The notes: generated from the letters alone by a model not told the origin. A DNA stretch of 64,000 nt from Prorocentrum cordatum (GCA_963575745.1 CAUYUJ010003625.1:1-64000); one strand, 5' to 3'; shown: positions 1 through 13,752, numbered from the stretch's first letter. Translations and numbers: made by a program.

Positions 1-388
1 AAACATAAACCCATGCACCTCGATCATCAGCGTCGGCGGGAGGTGAGTTTTCCTAGAGCGAGGAGGTGAGTTTTTTTTCCTGGAACGGGAGGTGAGTTTT
101 TCTCGGTCCCGGGGGGAGAGGAGTTTTTTATATATATATATATCTATTATAGATATAATATATATATATATAAATATATGGGCCTTGACTCGCGCGAATA
201 ATCTGCCCCGGGGCCGCCTACATCAGCCAGAAACAGAGGCGACGCGGGCCCGAGGGGCCCGCGGAGACCTCCCGCCAATCAAGCGCGGCACCGCCGAGCC
301 AGTGCCCCGCTTAATTCGACAGCGTCCCCGCGGCACAATTCATTGGTTTAATGTATAAGTATGTACCATTTGTTACACGAATTTGTTT
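1..388. repeat. Short tandem repeat and AT-rich tract
   Basis: About 38-108 holds three copies of a GGAGGTGAGTTTT-type unit of roughly 25-30 bp separated by short variable spacers. About 127-178 is an imperfect TA-rich tract. I see no gene in this stretch; short frames across it have no protein-like composition. Confidence 0.6.
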
Positions 389-1808
389 TCAAAAAAATGC
401 TTCTCTTGTGTTAGTCATTGGGCTCCGGCAGGTTTGAAAAAAATTCATCGACAGACGCTTAGGGGCCCCTGGGGCGGGCATCGCGACCTCCGCATCATCC
501 GTCGCCCCCTGATCGCTGCCGAGCTTGGCCCCGCGCGGCGACGCCGAGCCAGGCAGCCGCAACGGCGCGCCGGGACTTTGCGATCTGGCGCCCGTGACGA
601 CGGAGCCTGTTAGCCGCATTGGCACGCCAGGACTTTGCGAACTGACGCCATAGCCCTGCTCGGCAGCCCGAGCGTCGCCACCTGCCAACCCAACCTCCAT
701 CTGAGCTGCGTGCCAGGGCGCATATCGAGCTTGATCTGCACCCAGGGGGCGAAGAGCAGCAGGAAAGAAACCACGAAGCAGAGACAGAAACCGACAGACA
801 ATCAGAGCCCGCGCAGGCACAGTCCGCCCCGACGTCGACGAGCCGTTCGAGGCGGCGTAGAACACGAGGGCACACATCGTCCCGTAATAGAAGATCAGCC
901 GCCGCCTGCGCCAGTCGCCGAACTCGCCGCGCGTCGGGGGCAGCCGCGGGGCGCGGACCTGCAGGTGGACCTCCGGCAGTCGCCAGCGGCGCTCGACGCG
1001 GGCAGCCCTTCCCAGATAAGGAGGCGGTTCCTGCCCGAGGCCTTGGACCTGCGCCAGCTCTTGCTCAACGGAGTGAATGAAAACGGCGCAGAGCCCATCC
1101 AACCTCATCTGGGCCTCGGCCGGGGGCGCCCCACCACCAAGAGCGACGTCCGCCTCGATGGCGCCCACGTGATCAGCGTCGGCAATCAGAACCCCACCTC
1201 CAGGAGGCTCTTGTTTAGTGAATGCGCGAGGCCCAGCCATCGCCGCGAACTTGACCTCCTCGGCGCGCGCCGCGGGCGCGGTCATCATAGGATGGCGCGG
1301 GGCCGCGGGCCAGCCAGGCACATGCCTTGGTGAAGAGAACGACCCAGCCGAAGACATGCTTACCAGCCAAAAGTCGATGTTGGAGCAAGTGCCCTTCGCA
1401 CTCCGACATGTCCCAGCCGCGATGTCCCGGGCCCGAGAACGAGCGACAGCTTGCGCGGGAATGTAGTCCAGGCCGCCTACGTCCTCCAGATCCATCGGGC
1501 CGCAAATGAAGTCCGCACCAATGGCGAACGGGCGATTCCAACCACGAAGTACCTGCGCAAGATTGCATGACCTGCTGGCGTTCGACGCAGTCCACTCGCC
1601 AACCTCGAAGTATACAGAACGTCACCAGGCCACCTCTGATGCCAAAGTCTGCGCGGCACACCACGCAGCAGCTCGGCGCCACCCCAAAAGAACCAGCAGC
1701 GCCACGACCTGGCAACGCTGCGACACTGACATGCCGCCGAACGAAGATTCCAACCCCAGCGGCCGCCCTGACTCCAGGCGGCGGCATGGCGAGATAATGG
1801 CCTACCAT
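389..1808 (-). pseudogene. LINE ORF fragment: APE-type endonuclease plus linker
   Basis: Remnant of the endonuclease half of a non-LTR retrotransposon. It would nick target DNA to prime reverse transcription. The N-terminal part (about 1808-1540) reads GVGIFVRRHVSVAALPGR in one frame. Near 1500-1550 the match moves to another frame, which reads RPFAIGADFICGPMDL (a GDFN-type box whose Asn is not kept), then GTCRSAKGT and SNIDFWLVS near 1380 (the Asp-hydrophobic block of APE nucleases) and PRHPM near 1290 (position of the terminal His box). A linker with PPYLGRAARVERRWRLP follows near 1025. About 510-660 carries a duplicated ~57 bp segment, so the 3' end is probably unrelated sequence. No RT domain follows, so the copy is truncated as well as frameshifted. 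The assignment to a LINE endonuclease rests on motif order only. Confidence 0.55.
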
Positions 1809-3394
<1,586 letters not shown>

Positions 3395-3478
<84 letters not shown>

Positions 3479-3512
3479 CAAAAAAAAGAGAGAGAGAGAG
3501 AGAGAGAGGGAT

Positions 3513-3560
<48 letters not shown>

Positions 3561-3646
3561 CAACACAAACAACAAACAAATGACATTAAAGAAAGAAGGC
3601 GGGAACAAAAAAAGAAAGACATAAAGATATATATATATATATAAAA
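3395..3646. repeat. GA dinucleotide array followed by short AT array
   Basis: About 3399-3556 is (GA)n interrupted by A-rich spacers (three AAACAAAAAAAAG-like breaks), and 3628-3643 is (AT)n. This is a polypurine-polypyrimidine tract with mirror symmetry. Confidence 0.9.
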
Positions 3647-4596
3647 CATAGAAGGTGGCAGCTCTCGGGCTGCAGCCCAAGGTTCTTTGCGTGGTTCGCC
3701 CCAGAACCACCTCGCAACCTGGACCCACGTGCTTTCTGCATCTTTGTTCTCGGGCTTAGCACGAACCCTTGTGGCTAAATTTGCCGCCCGCACTGAGATC
3801 CGTCATTCAGTATTTCTGCACGGGCAGATTGCTCGCGCAGAGGCTGCGACAGGCCCTCTGGGAAAGTGGAGTCGCGTCGCCGAAGTGCCGCTGCCCGGCT
3901 GCGCCCGAGGCCGCGCGTGCAGCATGGCAGCATGGCGCAGCAAATTATAGCATTGATAGGAGCGCATGGTGCACATTGGGCGCCCGTCAAAGTCAACCGC
4001 GCGCGCCCAGCTGCCGGCGTAAACAGCAGCGCACTGGGCTTCGAAGAGATGCGTCAACACATTAGGCTTTGAAGAGATACGTCAGCATGGCCACGCGCGA
4101 AGTGACACAGCACACAGGGGCTGGAATCGTGCCGCCGTCAACGTGCACAAATGTTGCTGCCTGGCAGCGTCCGAGGCTGCGCGTGCGCTCGTGCGCTGTC
4201 CGCTGCAATAAAACTGAAAAGGTTACCCGTAACCTCCCCCTCCTCCCCCTCCCCCCCCCACCCCATCCCCCTTCTCTTCCCCCCGCCCCACGCCTCTTCA
4301 GCGCCTCCCTGGCGAGGCAGCAGGTCGGTGCGCGGCCTGGACCTGCTCGGCCACCCCGGTTTGCAAGGTGGCCGAGAAATCCCGCCGGAAGGCAGCCGCG
4401 CCCGCGCCGGCACGCCTTCCGCGCGGGCAGTGAAGGGCAACCCACCGGGCCGCCAGCTTCAACGGCGAAAGGGGCGAGGAGCGGCGTCGCGGGACCTGGC
4501 GGGTAGCGCAAATGCCCCCCCCCGTGCCGCGTCCTCGGCCGCCGAGCCGGCGCGGGCCGCCCTGGTCCGCTGCTCGCGCGGCTCATCGCTGTCTGT
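3647..4596. other. No gene seen
   Basis: Anonymous G+C-rich DNA upstream (in plus coordinates) of the LINE RT fragment. About 3925-4080 contains a loose duplication (two ATGCGTCA/ATACGTCA-GCAT-type stretches near 4048 and 4077). I see no domain, RNA or clear regulatory signal. Confidence 0.4.
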
Positions 4597-6377
4597 CTAG
4601 GCCCGCGACCGCCGCGTCCGCGACGCGCCGCGCGCCCTGTTCGGACCACTCGACGTCCAGCACCGCCGCCCCCACCCCGCCCAGGCCGGTCGTCGGGCCG
4701 CGGCGCCGCCGCGATCGCCGCGGCGCAGTCTGCTAAATCCGCGCCGAGCTGGGGGCGAACAGGTCGCGGATGCGGTCGCGCCGCCGTGCCCGGGCAGGCG
4801 CATCCCCGCACGCGATGGCGCGATGCTGGCCGAGTTCGCGCGACGCCCCGCAACCGACCCCCTCGCGGGAAGCGCTCTGACAGCGCGTCTGCGATGCGCG
4901 ACCCTTCAGCGGCCGCGGCCCAATCACCCGAAGGCGCCTCCGCAAGGACAGCCAGCGCAGGTCGGCGGCACTCCGGCGCTCTGGCGCCGTCGGCAGCAGC
5001 GCGAAAGCCCCGGCGCCCGGCCCGCCGCGGAACTGGATGCGACTGAGCGCGCGGTCGCCCAGGCCGCCCTTCGCCCTCGCGTCGAAAGCACCCGCATTCG
5101 GCCGCGCCAGGTCCTCCCGCCCGCCCTTCCCCCCCAGCGCCAGCAAGACCTGCGGGCAGTGCGCCGCGCTGCCCACCCTGGCGTTGCACGCTGCAGCAGC
5201 GCGGGCAAAGTCCTGCGCGCCTGCGACGTGCCTAACGAGGGGTACCTCCGCGCTGCTCATGCCTGGGGCGACCGCGACCTTTGGGGCCGCGGCGCACCGC
5301 GCGGCCGCGCGCGCGCAGCCTCCCGCCGGGGTTCGGCCGCGCCCGCAGCCAGGCCGCCATCGCGCGGCGGCAGGCATGCCTGAAACCACCAGCTGTCCGT
5401 CTGAGCCTCGCCAAGCAGGCGACCCCCAAAGGCCCTGGAGGGCGCGGTCGAAGGCTTGCGCCGCCAGCTGATCCACGAGCTGCGAGCGCAGGACGTGATT
5501 CGGCAGGCCCTGCGCTGTCCAGCGGAGCATAGCGCCGGCCTCTTGAAGCCCGAGCCCTTGCGCTGAGCTCGCGCAGGTCGCCCTCGCCGTCGCGCCAGAG
5601 CCCCGCCGCGGGCGTCGCATTGAGCAGGGCGAGCAGGCTGCCGAGCTCGGGGCGGGCCGCCCCCAACGCGGCGAGGACGGCCTGGCGGGGGGCCGTGCCG
5701 AAGGCGTTGCTGACGTCGAAGGCCGCCAATGCACTTCCCGGTCGGTCGTGGACTGCGCTTTGCAGAGCCCAGAACTGGACGCCCGCGCCCCAAGGCACTC
5801 CTCCGGGCCCGCGCCGGAGCGGGCCAACCGCTGCCTGCGCGGCGTCCGCGGCACAGGCGACGCAGCCCGCGAGGACAATGGCGGAAAGGCGAGAACATTG
5901 GGGGGCCGTGCCCCGCCAGGCGGGTTCGCGGAGCGCTGCGATTGTGCCGGCGTTCATCCAGTCGTCGACGATCGGCGGCGCGGCGCCTTCCACCCGCGCG
6001 AGGGCGGCGTCGGACAGGGCTGCGACGGCGTCGGCGTCGGCGGCCGCCGCGAGCCAGCACTCGTTCCGACTGCCATCCAGCCCGCGCGCGCGGCCAGAGC
6101 GGGCCTTCCTGAAGGCCCTGACGATGGCGTCTCCGAGGCCGTTCTTGTCCTTCGCGAGAAGAGCCGCGGCGGCGCGCTGCTGTTGGGGACTCCAAAACCG
6201 CGCGGTGACAGACCGCGCGGTGACCTCGGAACCCCAGGAGACTTCACCGCGCGGTCCGCCACCGCACGGTCTTGGGACCCTGGCGGCCCCTGTCGCCCGA
6301 AACATCCTCGGAGAAGGACTCGAGTCCCAAAACCGCGCGGTGACCTCGAATCCCCACCGACTCACCACACGGTGCAA
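4597..6377 (-). pseudogene. LINE reverse transcriptase fragment, multiply frameshifted
   Basis: Non-LTR reverse transcriptase remnant. From about 6200 downwards one frame reads a typical upstream RT block (DAIVRAFRKARSGRARGLDG, near 6130-6070), then SALAAFDVSNAFGTAPRQAV near 5735-5680. That is RT motif A with its catalytic Asp. After LLALLNATPAAGLWRDGEG the expected GxPQGDPLSP block and a YADD box are not visible, so the middle of the palm seems deleted. The match continues in a second frame from about 5540 (MLRWTAQGLPNHVLRSQLVD) to LARPNAGAFDARAKGGLGDR and the C-terminal tail near 4740. At least two frameshifts plus an internal deletion make it dead. The 5' side runs into palindromes and a GTC microsatellite instead of an endonuclease domain. 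Confidence 0.6.
6190..6375. repeat. Cluster of ACCGCGCGGT palindromes
   Basis: The 10 bp palindrome ACCGCGCGGT occurs at about 6196, 6212, 6245 and 6331. Diverged versions (ACCGCACGGT, ACCACACGGT) lie between and after, several followed by GACCTCG. The cluster lies at the 5' end of the LINE RT fragment. Confidence 0.7.
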
Positions 6378-6624
6378 TCACTACACCGTCTGGGGCCCCC
6401 CGATGCTGGTCCGGGCCCCTCGCGTTCCCCCGGGGAGAGGGCTCGGAGCTGGTCGCGCGCGCCGATCCCCGTGGCCAAGCGGCTGGTCTGGCGCAGGGCG
6501 GCGACGGCACCTGCCACCTGCCCATCGCCCAGCATCGCGCGGACACGGCGCACCCGGAAGTCGATGCTGCCAGTCTCGCCGCTTGCTGGCGCCAGCCGGA
6601 GCTCCTGTCTGTGAGCTGCGGCTG

Positions 6625-7205
6625 ACGTGGTCGTCGTCGGTCGTCGTCGGTCGCGGTCGTCGTCGTCGCGGTCGTCGACGGTCGTCGTGGTCGCCTCTTC
6701 CTTCGTCGTCGTCGTCGTCGCGGTCGTCGTCGGTCGTCGCGTCTGTCGTCGTCGCCCCCCCCCCCCTTCCTTTTCCTTCCCCTGATGAGAAGGAGGGGGA
6801 AGAGGTCGACGACGACGACGACGGGGAGGTGGCCGGCGAGCCATGCTGGGACGGAATGGGAGAGGGGGGCGTCGTCGCGGTCGTCGTCGCGGTCGTCGTC
6901 GCGGTGAACGTCGCGGTCGTCGTGGTCGTCGTGGTCGTCGTCGTCGTCGCGGTCGTCGTGGTCGTCGTCGTGGTCGTCGTGGTCGTCGTGGTCGTCGTGG
7001 TGGTCGTAGGTCGTCGTCGTCGTGGTCGTCGTCGTCGTTGTGTGGTGGAGGTCGTAGTCGTCGTCGTCGTCGTGGTCGTCGTCGTCATTGTCGTCGTTGT
7101 GGTCGTCGTCGTGGTCGTCGGCGTCGTCGCCGTCGTAGTCGTCGTCGCCGTCGCCGTCCCCGTTGTCGCCGTCGTAGTCGTCGTCGTCGTCGTCGTCGTC
7201 GCCGA
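6625..7205. repeat. Degenerate GTC/GTG trinucleotide array
   Basis: About 580 bp of (GTCGTC/GTGGTC)n, interrupted near 6755-6860 by a C-rich, then GA-rich segment. It is open in several frames on both strands, giving poly-Val, poly-Arg, poly-Asp or poly-Thr strings. I treat none of these as a gene. A similar array occurs at 60975-61110. Confidence 0.9.
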
Positions 7206-7389
7206 ACACGCGTGGGCGCGCTGAATAAACCATCCTGTCTATGTTCCAACGGTTTCAAGAATTTGCGTAACTAATCATAACTGTTTACATGTGTAGCTCA
7301 CTCCACATACAACTACAAATGTCCAGATGTACATCGGCTAAAACAGCGTAACATCAGGGTCCTACCGCGGGGCCCTGGACGCCGCGTAC

Positions 7390-7395
7390 ATTATA

Positions 7396-7430
<35 letters not shown>

Positions 7431-7431
7431 G
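7390..7431. repeat. TA dinucleotide array
   Basis: Two (TA)n blocks separated by a CATA, flanked by GTAC-containing sequence (CGTACATT on the left, GTACGCTATG on the right). Confidence 0.9.
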
Positions 7432-9489
7432 TACGCTATGCCAGCTGAGGCAAGGGCTTCACTCCCCCCCCCCGCAGCAGTCAGGGCAATCGACTGAGCC
7501 GCGTCTTTGACATCGCGCGCAGCGTCGACAATCGCGCATGACAGAGTCGAAAGCTCCGCGGCCCGCAGCGGCGGAGCCTCCGCGGGCGGCTCCGCCCTCA
7601 GTCTGGGATTCTCGTTTTAACCAGAAAGCCCAGACCTGCCAATCAAGCACCGAGGCCTTCAACGGAGCCGCATGGCTGGAGGGCTTCGACGCAAACGTCA
7701 CTCTGGCCCAGGCCCCGCTAGGAAACTTCCACAGGCCCCCACGGCACGAAGCATTCCCCGAATCGCGCGGCGAACCTTCCTAAGCGCGACGGCGGTTTCC
7801 TCGGTCGATGGGCGAAGCCTTGCCGATGGCTCACGCGAAACAGAATCGCCAGTTTGCAGGCAGCTGGCTTGAGGGGCCACGCCGCGCATGATCTTGATGG
7901 CGGCCCGAGGAAGCAATATTTTAACGTGGCAACAAAACCGCCGTCCTTCTCCGCCGCATTGGACATGGTAGCAGGCGCAGATGTCTGCCGCATTCTGGAC
8001 GTCATCCACGCTGGAAGTGGGCCCTCCTTGGCCCGCGGCCCGCCAAACTTGCCGCGCAGTCGAGCCCGCTGGCAGCTCGCAGCGCGCGCCCGACCTCATC
8101 GGGGCGGGGCCGGCAACAGGGCTGCAACCGACATGCGGTGGACGAGAATTTCCCTCAACGTGCTGACGGTACGATTGACGGGCTGACATGCCACATGGCA
8201 CCTCACCCCGCGGATCTCGCGAAATTCAGCGACAGCATTGATTACTCCGCCCACGTAGACGATCACACCGCGCGCGAAACTTCGATACAAGGATCGCCTT
8301 CATTAAGAGAGGAACAGTCACCGGCACCCGGATCAAGGAATAACTCCGCACTCCTCCAAGGAGACCGGCGGTTAAATCGCCCACTCGCAGGGGCGCTCGC
8401 CACTCGCGTCCATTTGCAGCGAGATCCACAAGGGCGCTCCTTGCTCTGGTGCCAATGCCAGCAAAGCGCCGCGCCTTTCCCGCCGCCGCTGCCGCCCTTC
8501 CGCTCGCCCCCCCCCCCCGGCTGCCTGAGTCGGATCCAGGAGCGGCGCTTGCTTGATGCGTTGGCAGCATAGGCTGGCGCGCTTCTGACTGCGTTCGCGC
8601 CCCAGGTTTTCCCCTGCTCCATCAACGGCGCCTCCCGCCTGTCCTCTCCCATCTTCTCAGCGTCGGTGAATCCCTGGCGCCGTCTGCAGCGGGGGGGGCA
8701 TTCTCCGGGCCGTCGAATTTCCCCTAAAGAAAGCGAACGCGCGCAACGTTAGATTGCTCATGCATCGCGCGATGGGCCCTGGCAAGGACGGGGCGGCCTG
8801 GGCTCGGGCGGCCCAAGAGTGGCGGAGCGACTCCGCCCTTCTCCTTGCGCCGTTTCCCCAGCTCGGCCCCTTGCCCCCCAGTCCCCCGCGGGAGCAGCGC
8901 CGGCCGTGCGCGGGGCCTGCGCCGGCTGAGCCTGCGCGGCCTCGGGCCTCTCATGACTGGAAGGGCACCGTGTGTTCCACCTGGGGCAGGCGCTCCCTTG
9001 GACCACATATTTGCGCGCAGCCTCCTTCTGGGCGCGCCCATCTCGGGCGCGGTCTGCGCTCTTCAGCCCCCGGCGCAGCTTCGCCAGCCCTCTCGCGCCC
9101 CCATCGCCCTCGCTGGTTCGACGCCATCATTCAGAAATCCCGATGAAAATCCTCGCGCTCGTGATCCATTAGCTTCTTGAACTGACCGATCCGTCAATCA
9201 TAAGTGCGAGCCCCGCCCCTGCCGGGCAATCACCCTAGGCGCATGCTTCATTCGTTCGTGGAAAAGTTCGCGGGTGGTGGCGGCCATCTCAGGGGGGGGG
9301 CGACTGACCGCGCAGCATTTCACGATGCACAACCATCCTTGCGTTGTAGGAACAGGACAGGTCCTGGTCAGGCTCATTTCCGTCAGCGCCAATCTTAGGA
9401 AGATCCCGTCAAACTCTATGCCGCCCATGCTCCGAGATAATCGAGGCCCAAACTCAAAATTCGCAGATCACCTCACGACCCGTCAACAT
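7432..9489. other. No gene seen
   Basis: Anonymous G+C-rich DNA with scattered C runs (about 7464, 8508) and G runs (about 8690, 9291). Reading frames here are short, overlap on all six frames and show no recognisable motif. Confidence 0.4.
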
Positions 9490-11118
9490 TCACATTTCGC
9501 GCTGGGTATCTTGCTCCGCCCAGCCCATTTGGGCGACAAAATAAACTTGCTGCACGGGCAAGTCCCACCTTCGACGCGCCCTTATAGATTTTCGGCCAAG
9601 CCCGATGCAACGAGCATGCCAGGCCGAATAAAACGCCCTGCATCCTCGAACTTCGAAGCCTGAACAGCGGGGCCCATGGCCCCCATGATCCAAGGCTGAG
9701 AACCTGCGACGCAGCGGAAGAAATCGCACGCGCAGCGAGCAATATCCACGCATGGTCGCCAAGACCTGGAACGGGCCCCAACGTCGCCTCGTTTGCTCGA
9801 CCTGCCTGTCACCGCCGGTCAAGAGGGCCGGGCGGCGGCGGAAGGGCATCTCCTCCACCTCCACCCCACCTGGCGGGCCGTCGCCGAGCACGGGGGAAGA
9901 ACTGCGATTGTCTTTGTTCCCATCACCCCCATCGTCGGGGCCGCCCCCGCCACCCCCCCCCCCCATCGCCCCTGATTGAACCGGATTCAAGGGGGGGGGC
10001 CTGGGGCGCCTGACGCACTCTGGAGATGGACCCACCACAGGGCCAAGCGAGAACGCAAGAAGCCGTGACATCGGTGCCTCTGCGTGGAAATGAGGCATGC
10101 CATCCAATGGTCCTCCTAACGTAGCAGGGGGCGCGCGCCCCCTGGCGTCGCGCCGTGTCCTCGCGCGGGCAAAAGGGCGAGATGTGGCGTCGCCCGATGA
10201 ATAAATCCCCCCCCGCGCTCCAAAGCCCCCCCCCCCCCCCCCCCCGCGCGAGTGCGATGCAGGATTTTGGCCCGTGCCGCGATGAAAGCGGGGTTCTTCG
10301 CATCCGCCTCGACCTGGCGAGACGCTCGCTTTTTCTTTCATATCCGACGCGTTTCTTTCTGCCCTGGATTCGGAATCTGCCTTTTCCAGAGAACAAGGCG
10401 CGCGTCGCTCAGCGCCGACGCTCGCGCGGCAATTGCAGCGCGGCGCGCCGCGCTGGGCGCGACATTCCCGCGTCGGCAGCAAACGGAAATTGCGCTTCTC
10501 CAGCCCCCCCCCCCCCCCCCCGGCGAACGCAGCGTCGGCGGGCGCCCCAAACGGTCCGAAGGGGCAACGACTGCAACATCTGCGCGCAATGTCTGGGGGC
10601 GCTCGACGGAAGGGGCCGAGCGATTCTGGGGCGACTCTAGTCTCGGCGCCAGCGACTGCCCAACGGAGAGCCAGCCCCCTCAGCCGTGCAATTCGTTCCC
10701 GGGCGAGTTCTGCCCAGACAGGTTTCAGCTCGGGTCGCGCGCTTCCCTGTCCGACAACGCCCCCCCTGATTGCCCTCGCTTCATCGACGGCGGCATGCCC
10801 CCTAGTGGGCGCCTGCTGGGCGGCAGCTTCTGGCCCCCTCTTTTCACGCTGCGCTGCGCCAGTAGCCTGGGCCGCCCTCTCACGGAGGACTGCCGCCAGT
10901 TTCTGCTCGGAAACAGACGCAGCCACTCGGGCCCATTGTTTTTCGCGCTGCACCTGTCGTTCTCGCTCAGCCATTTTCACGCCCGAAATCTTTTCTTCCT
11001 CCGGGAGATCCAACCTAGCTGCCACCTCAGGTGTCTCCCGGTCGTTCTCAGCTTCCTGCAGAGACAATCGAACTGCGCCCGAGGTCGCAGGTTGATTCGC
11101 GCGAGCATTCTGCGCCAT
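9490..11118 (-). CDS. Doubtful hypothetical frame with charged coiled-coil-like N-terminus
   Basis: A 542-codon open frame with ATG at 11118. The first ~150 residues are rich in E, R, K, A and Q (for example EEEKISGVKMAERERQ and ARERIARLRG), as in coiled coils or retroelement Gag proteins. The rest is Gly/Arg/Pro-rich and crosses G and C homopolymers at about 9950-9963, 9993-10000, 10227-10245 and 10506-10521, which can keep a frame open by chance. A protein-like stretch just upstream in other frames (about 11118-11300) includes AHIQMQVETFERKNERLKF, suggesting a longer frameshifted coiled-coil gene. No family is recognised, and I would not rely on the whole frame. Confidence 0.2.
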   Translation of the reverse strand: MAQNARANQPATSGAVRLSLQEAENDRETPEVAARLDLPEEEKISGVKMAERERQVQREKQWARVAASVSEQKLAAVLRERAAQATGAAQREKRGPEAAAQQAPTRGHAAVDEARAIRGGVVGQGSARPELKPVWAELARERIARLRGLALRWAVAGAETRVAPESLGPFRRAPPDIARRCCSRCPFGPFGAPADAAFAGGGGGGLEKRNFRLLPTRECRAQRGAPRCNCRASVGAERRAPCSLEKADSESRAERNASDMKEKASVSPGRGGCEEPRFHRGTGQNPASHSRGGGGGGGFGARGGIYSSGDATSRPFARARTRRDARGRAPPATLGGPLDGMPHFHAEAPMSRLLAFSLGPVVGPSPECVRRPRPPPLNPVQSGAMGGGGGGGGPDDGGDGNKDNRSSSPVLGDGPPGGVEVEEMPFRRRPALLTGGDRQVEQTRRRWGPFQVLATMRGYCSLRVRFLPLRRRFSALDHGGHGPRCSGFEVRGCRAFYSAWHARCIGLGRKSIRARRRWDLPVQQVYFVAQMGWAEQDTQREM

Positions 11119-13426
11119 AGAACTTCAACCGCTCGTTCTTTCGCTCGAACGTCTCCACCTGCATCTGTATATGAGCAGCCACGCATTTGCTGAGGAGTCA
11201 TTCTCTCGCGGCGGACCTGTCCAGCTCCTTCTGCCGCTGCGCCGGGGCCAGGAGGCATTGGCATGTTATGTTCTCGCGGATCAACGCAGTCCGCGCGACG
11301 CCAGCTAGCGTTGCGCTGCACGCGCGCGACGGAGCACGCCCCGCGCTTTGGCCATCGACAAAGGCCGCTCTCCGCCGCCGCCGGGCAGCGGGCCCCCCGG
11401 GCCCACCGAGACACCAAAATTGAAAGCCCACCCCCGGGAAAGGGCTTCTGGATCCGCGCGCGCCCTCGATCAATTGCCGCCCGGCCTATCATAGGCGGCC
11501 CGACATTGCTGCGTCTCACGGAGATCGGGGATCTCGGAGGGGGCGCTAGACCCATGTCTGCCCGCCCTTTTCCGCACCTTGAACTTGGCAGATTGAACGC
11601 GCCAAACCAGGTAATTCCTTATCTGCCCCCTCCATCTCGCGAAAGATATGATAGTCCAACTGCCGCTGCATGGCTCCCAGGTGAACGGGAAGTCCACATT
11701 GGCGAATCATCTACCCCATGCTATGTTCGGATCACCGTTTTAAATGTTTTGGGAACGGCGCATCCCTAGCGGGGGTCCCTCGGGTGGTCTACCACCTCTG
11801 TTCTTCGAAGGCTCAATGCGTCAACGAATGATTGAAACATTTCGACAAGCTCCGCTCCTCCACAAGATTGGAGACGGGGTGCCTGGAAGGCGGTTGAACA
11901 ACCCCCCCCCAAACGCCGGCACGTTCGTCTGACTTCATACCATGATGTTCGGCTAGAAACACCGGTTACACCGGCAGTTCCGCTCGCAGCGCGAATTTGC
12001 GTTCGATGATAAACTCAACGAGTTAATCTCCGAATCAATGAGCGCGGATAACTCGCAATCAACATCCATGTTGTTCACGTTGTTGACCCCTCTAATTCCA
12101 TGGGGATTTTCATTCGGGACATGGGCCCAAAACACGTCGATACGAACCATGGATTGGTTTTCGCGGCGCGGCTGATTTCCCAAGTCGTTAACATTAACAG
12201 ATCCAGAACATTCGGCTGACAACCACTCATTTGCTAGAGGAATCCACTTTTCTGACACCATGAGTTGAAGATACTATTGTTGTGCAGTCGCCCTTTGATA
12301 TATTATGTCAGTAGTTTGGACGTTCGTGGATTTGGCCATTATATAAAACAAATCCGTTCAGCAAAGACTACGAGTAAGCTTGAATTGGTATAAAAGTACG
12401 CAGGCACGGGAAGCGAGCGCGCGGGCCTTTTTTCTGACAAACTCGCAACCCAAAAAACTGCGGTCCACGCGACGACCGAGGTCAACAGTCGGTGGCGGCG
12501 GCGGCGGCAGCGGGCGATGGCAGGGACGGAGCCATATTGACTGTTTTTGAAAGCGGAGTTTTCTCTTGACAGTTCGTTGGGCTTTATTCTCCGGTTTTTA
12601 GTTGGAATTTACGATGGCAGGTCCTTTTCGATAAAGGACTGTCGCCTGAATTGCAGGACCATGGGATGCTCGTAGTTTAGCAATACATTTCTTGCAAGGA
12701 GATCCATATCGTGCAAATTCTTCTGACGACGGGACTTGGGACGGGTGGTAATATTGCAGCAGCGCTGACACATCTTGACTGTACTCTGGCCCTTCCCAGA
12801 CATCCTCCGTAAGGACTTGTTCACCACGCAACTTTCCACCAAAGGTATGGGCCCGTGCCCCAGGACCGGACGGCTTTCCGCCCTTCGTAATGGTTTGACG
12901 GTTCCAAGGCCTGGCGAAGGTCTCTTTCATCCTCACCCCCTCCCTCCTCTTCCTCCTGTTCCCTCCTTGTTTTCCTTCCTACCTCGACCTCCCTCCGCCT
13001 CCTCTTCATCCTCGTCCTCGTACCTGTCCTCACCCCTCCCTCCCCTGAGAAAACGGCAATTTGAGACAACGGCGGCGGGTCTCCCGACTGGCCCAAATCG
13101 GTTCAAAATCAATCCCACGACCCACCAGGCTCCATCCTGAACCGTTTTGCGGAACGGATCCAGCCGTGAAGACGAGAAGCTTCCCGGAAGCCCCGCACAA
13201 GCACGCCGGGCACTCCCCCCCGCCTCCACGCCCCTGCGCGCCTCTCTGCGAGCAGAAGGGGCCGAGCCACGATGCCGTCGAGCGGGGCGGCGACTGAGGA
13301 AATGCCGCCATGGCGGGCCTGGAAGGCGACTTCCTCTCGAGAGCCTGCACGGGGGATGGGGGGCAAGATAGCTCCAGACTGGATGGGTTTGGGCGCTTCG
13401 ACCATCAAAGAATATGAAAAGGAACT
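11119..13426. other. Mostly no gene seen; lower-GC island at about 11930-12600
   Basis: About 11930-12600 has clearly lower G+C than its surroundings. At 12598-12936 on the minus strand a 112-codon frame has an even composition and contains CKKCIAKLRASHG, which could be an exon, but nothing identifies it. About 12930-13050 is a C/T-rich tract (CCTCCCTCC-type). No RNA gene or terminator was recognised. Confidence 0.35.
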
Positions 13427-13695
13427 GTGTTTAGTGCTCAACTCCTCTTATCCATTCCTCCTTTTCCTCCTCCTCCGCCTGCTCCTCCTCCTTTTCCTCC
13501 GCCTCCTCCTCCTCCTCCTCCTCCTCCTCCTCTGGAGAAGCAAAACTCTTCCTGCTCCACCACCTTTGTTCTCCTCGTTCCCTCAGACCATTGGACAAAC
13601 CCAGAAAAATGTACTGGGCGATTCCAGACTGAAGGCGGACCTTTGCAAAACAGTGTTTGCATTGTTGTGTGGTCTTTGTTTGCTCTGTTTGTTTT
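13427..13695. repeat. CTC-rich tract before satellite cassette I
   Basis: About 13440-13532 is (CTC)n/(CCTCCT)n. It is followed by a unique ~160 bp segment leading into the conserved head box at 13696. The minus-strand poly-Glu frame is a microsatellite product. Confidence 0.75.
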
Positions 13696-13752
13696 TCCCC
13701 AACCATCCTGTGGTGTTGTGTCCCCGTTTTGAAGAGACAGCGCCCCGCGTCT
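13696..13752 (+). repeat. Satellite cassette head box, copy I
   Basis: About 57 bp that recurs, diverged, at 25629-25684 and 34391-34446 in inverse orientation. Shared blocks are ACCATCCTGTGGTGTTG, CCCCGTTTT, AGAGAC and CCCCGCGT. In each case it precedes a pyrimidine-rich or low-complexity stretch and then an ~89-90 bp satellite array in the same relative order. Confidence 0.7.

Noticed and set aside
6625-7233. Acidic, poly-Val and poly-Arg frames over the GTC array
   Set aside because: Trinucleotide arrays are open in every frame. No unique flanking coding sequence joins them.
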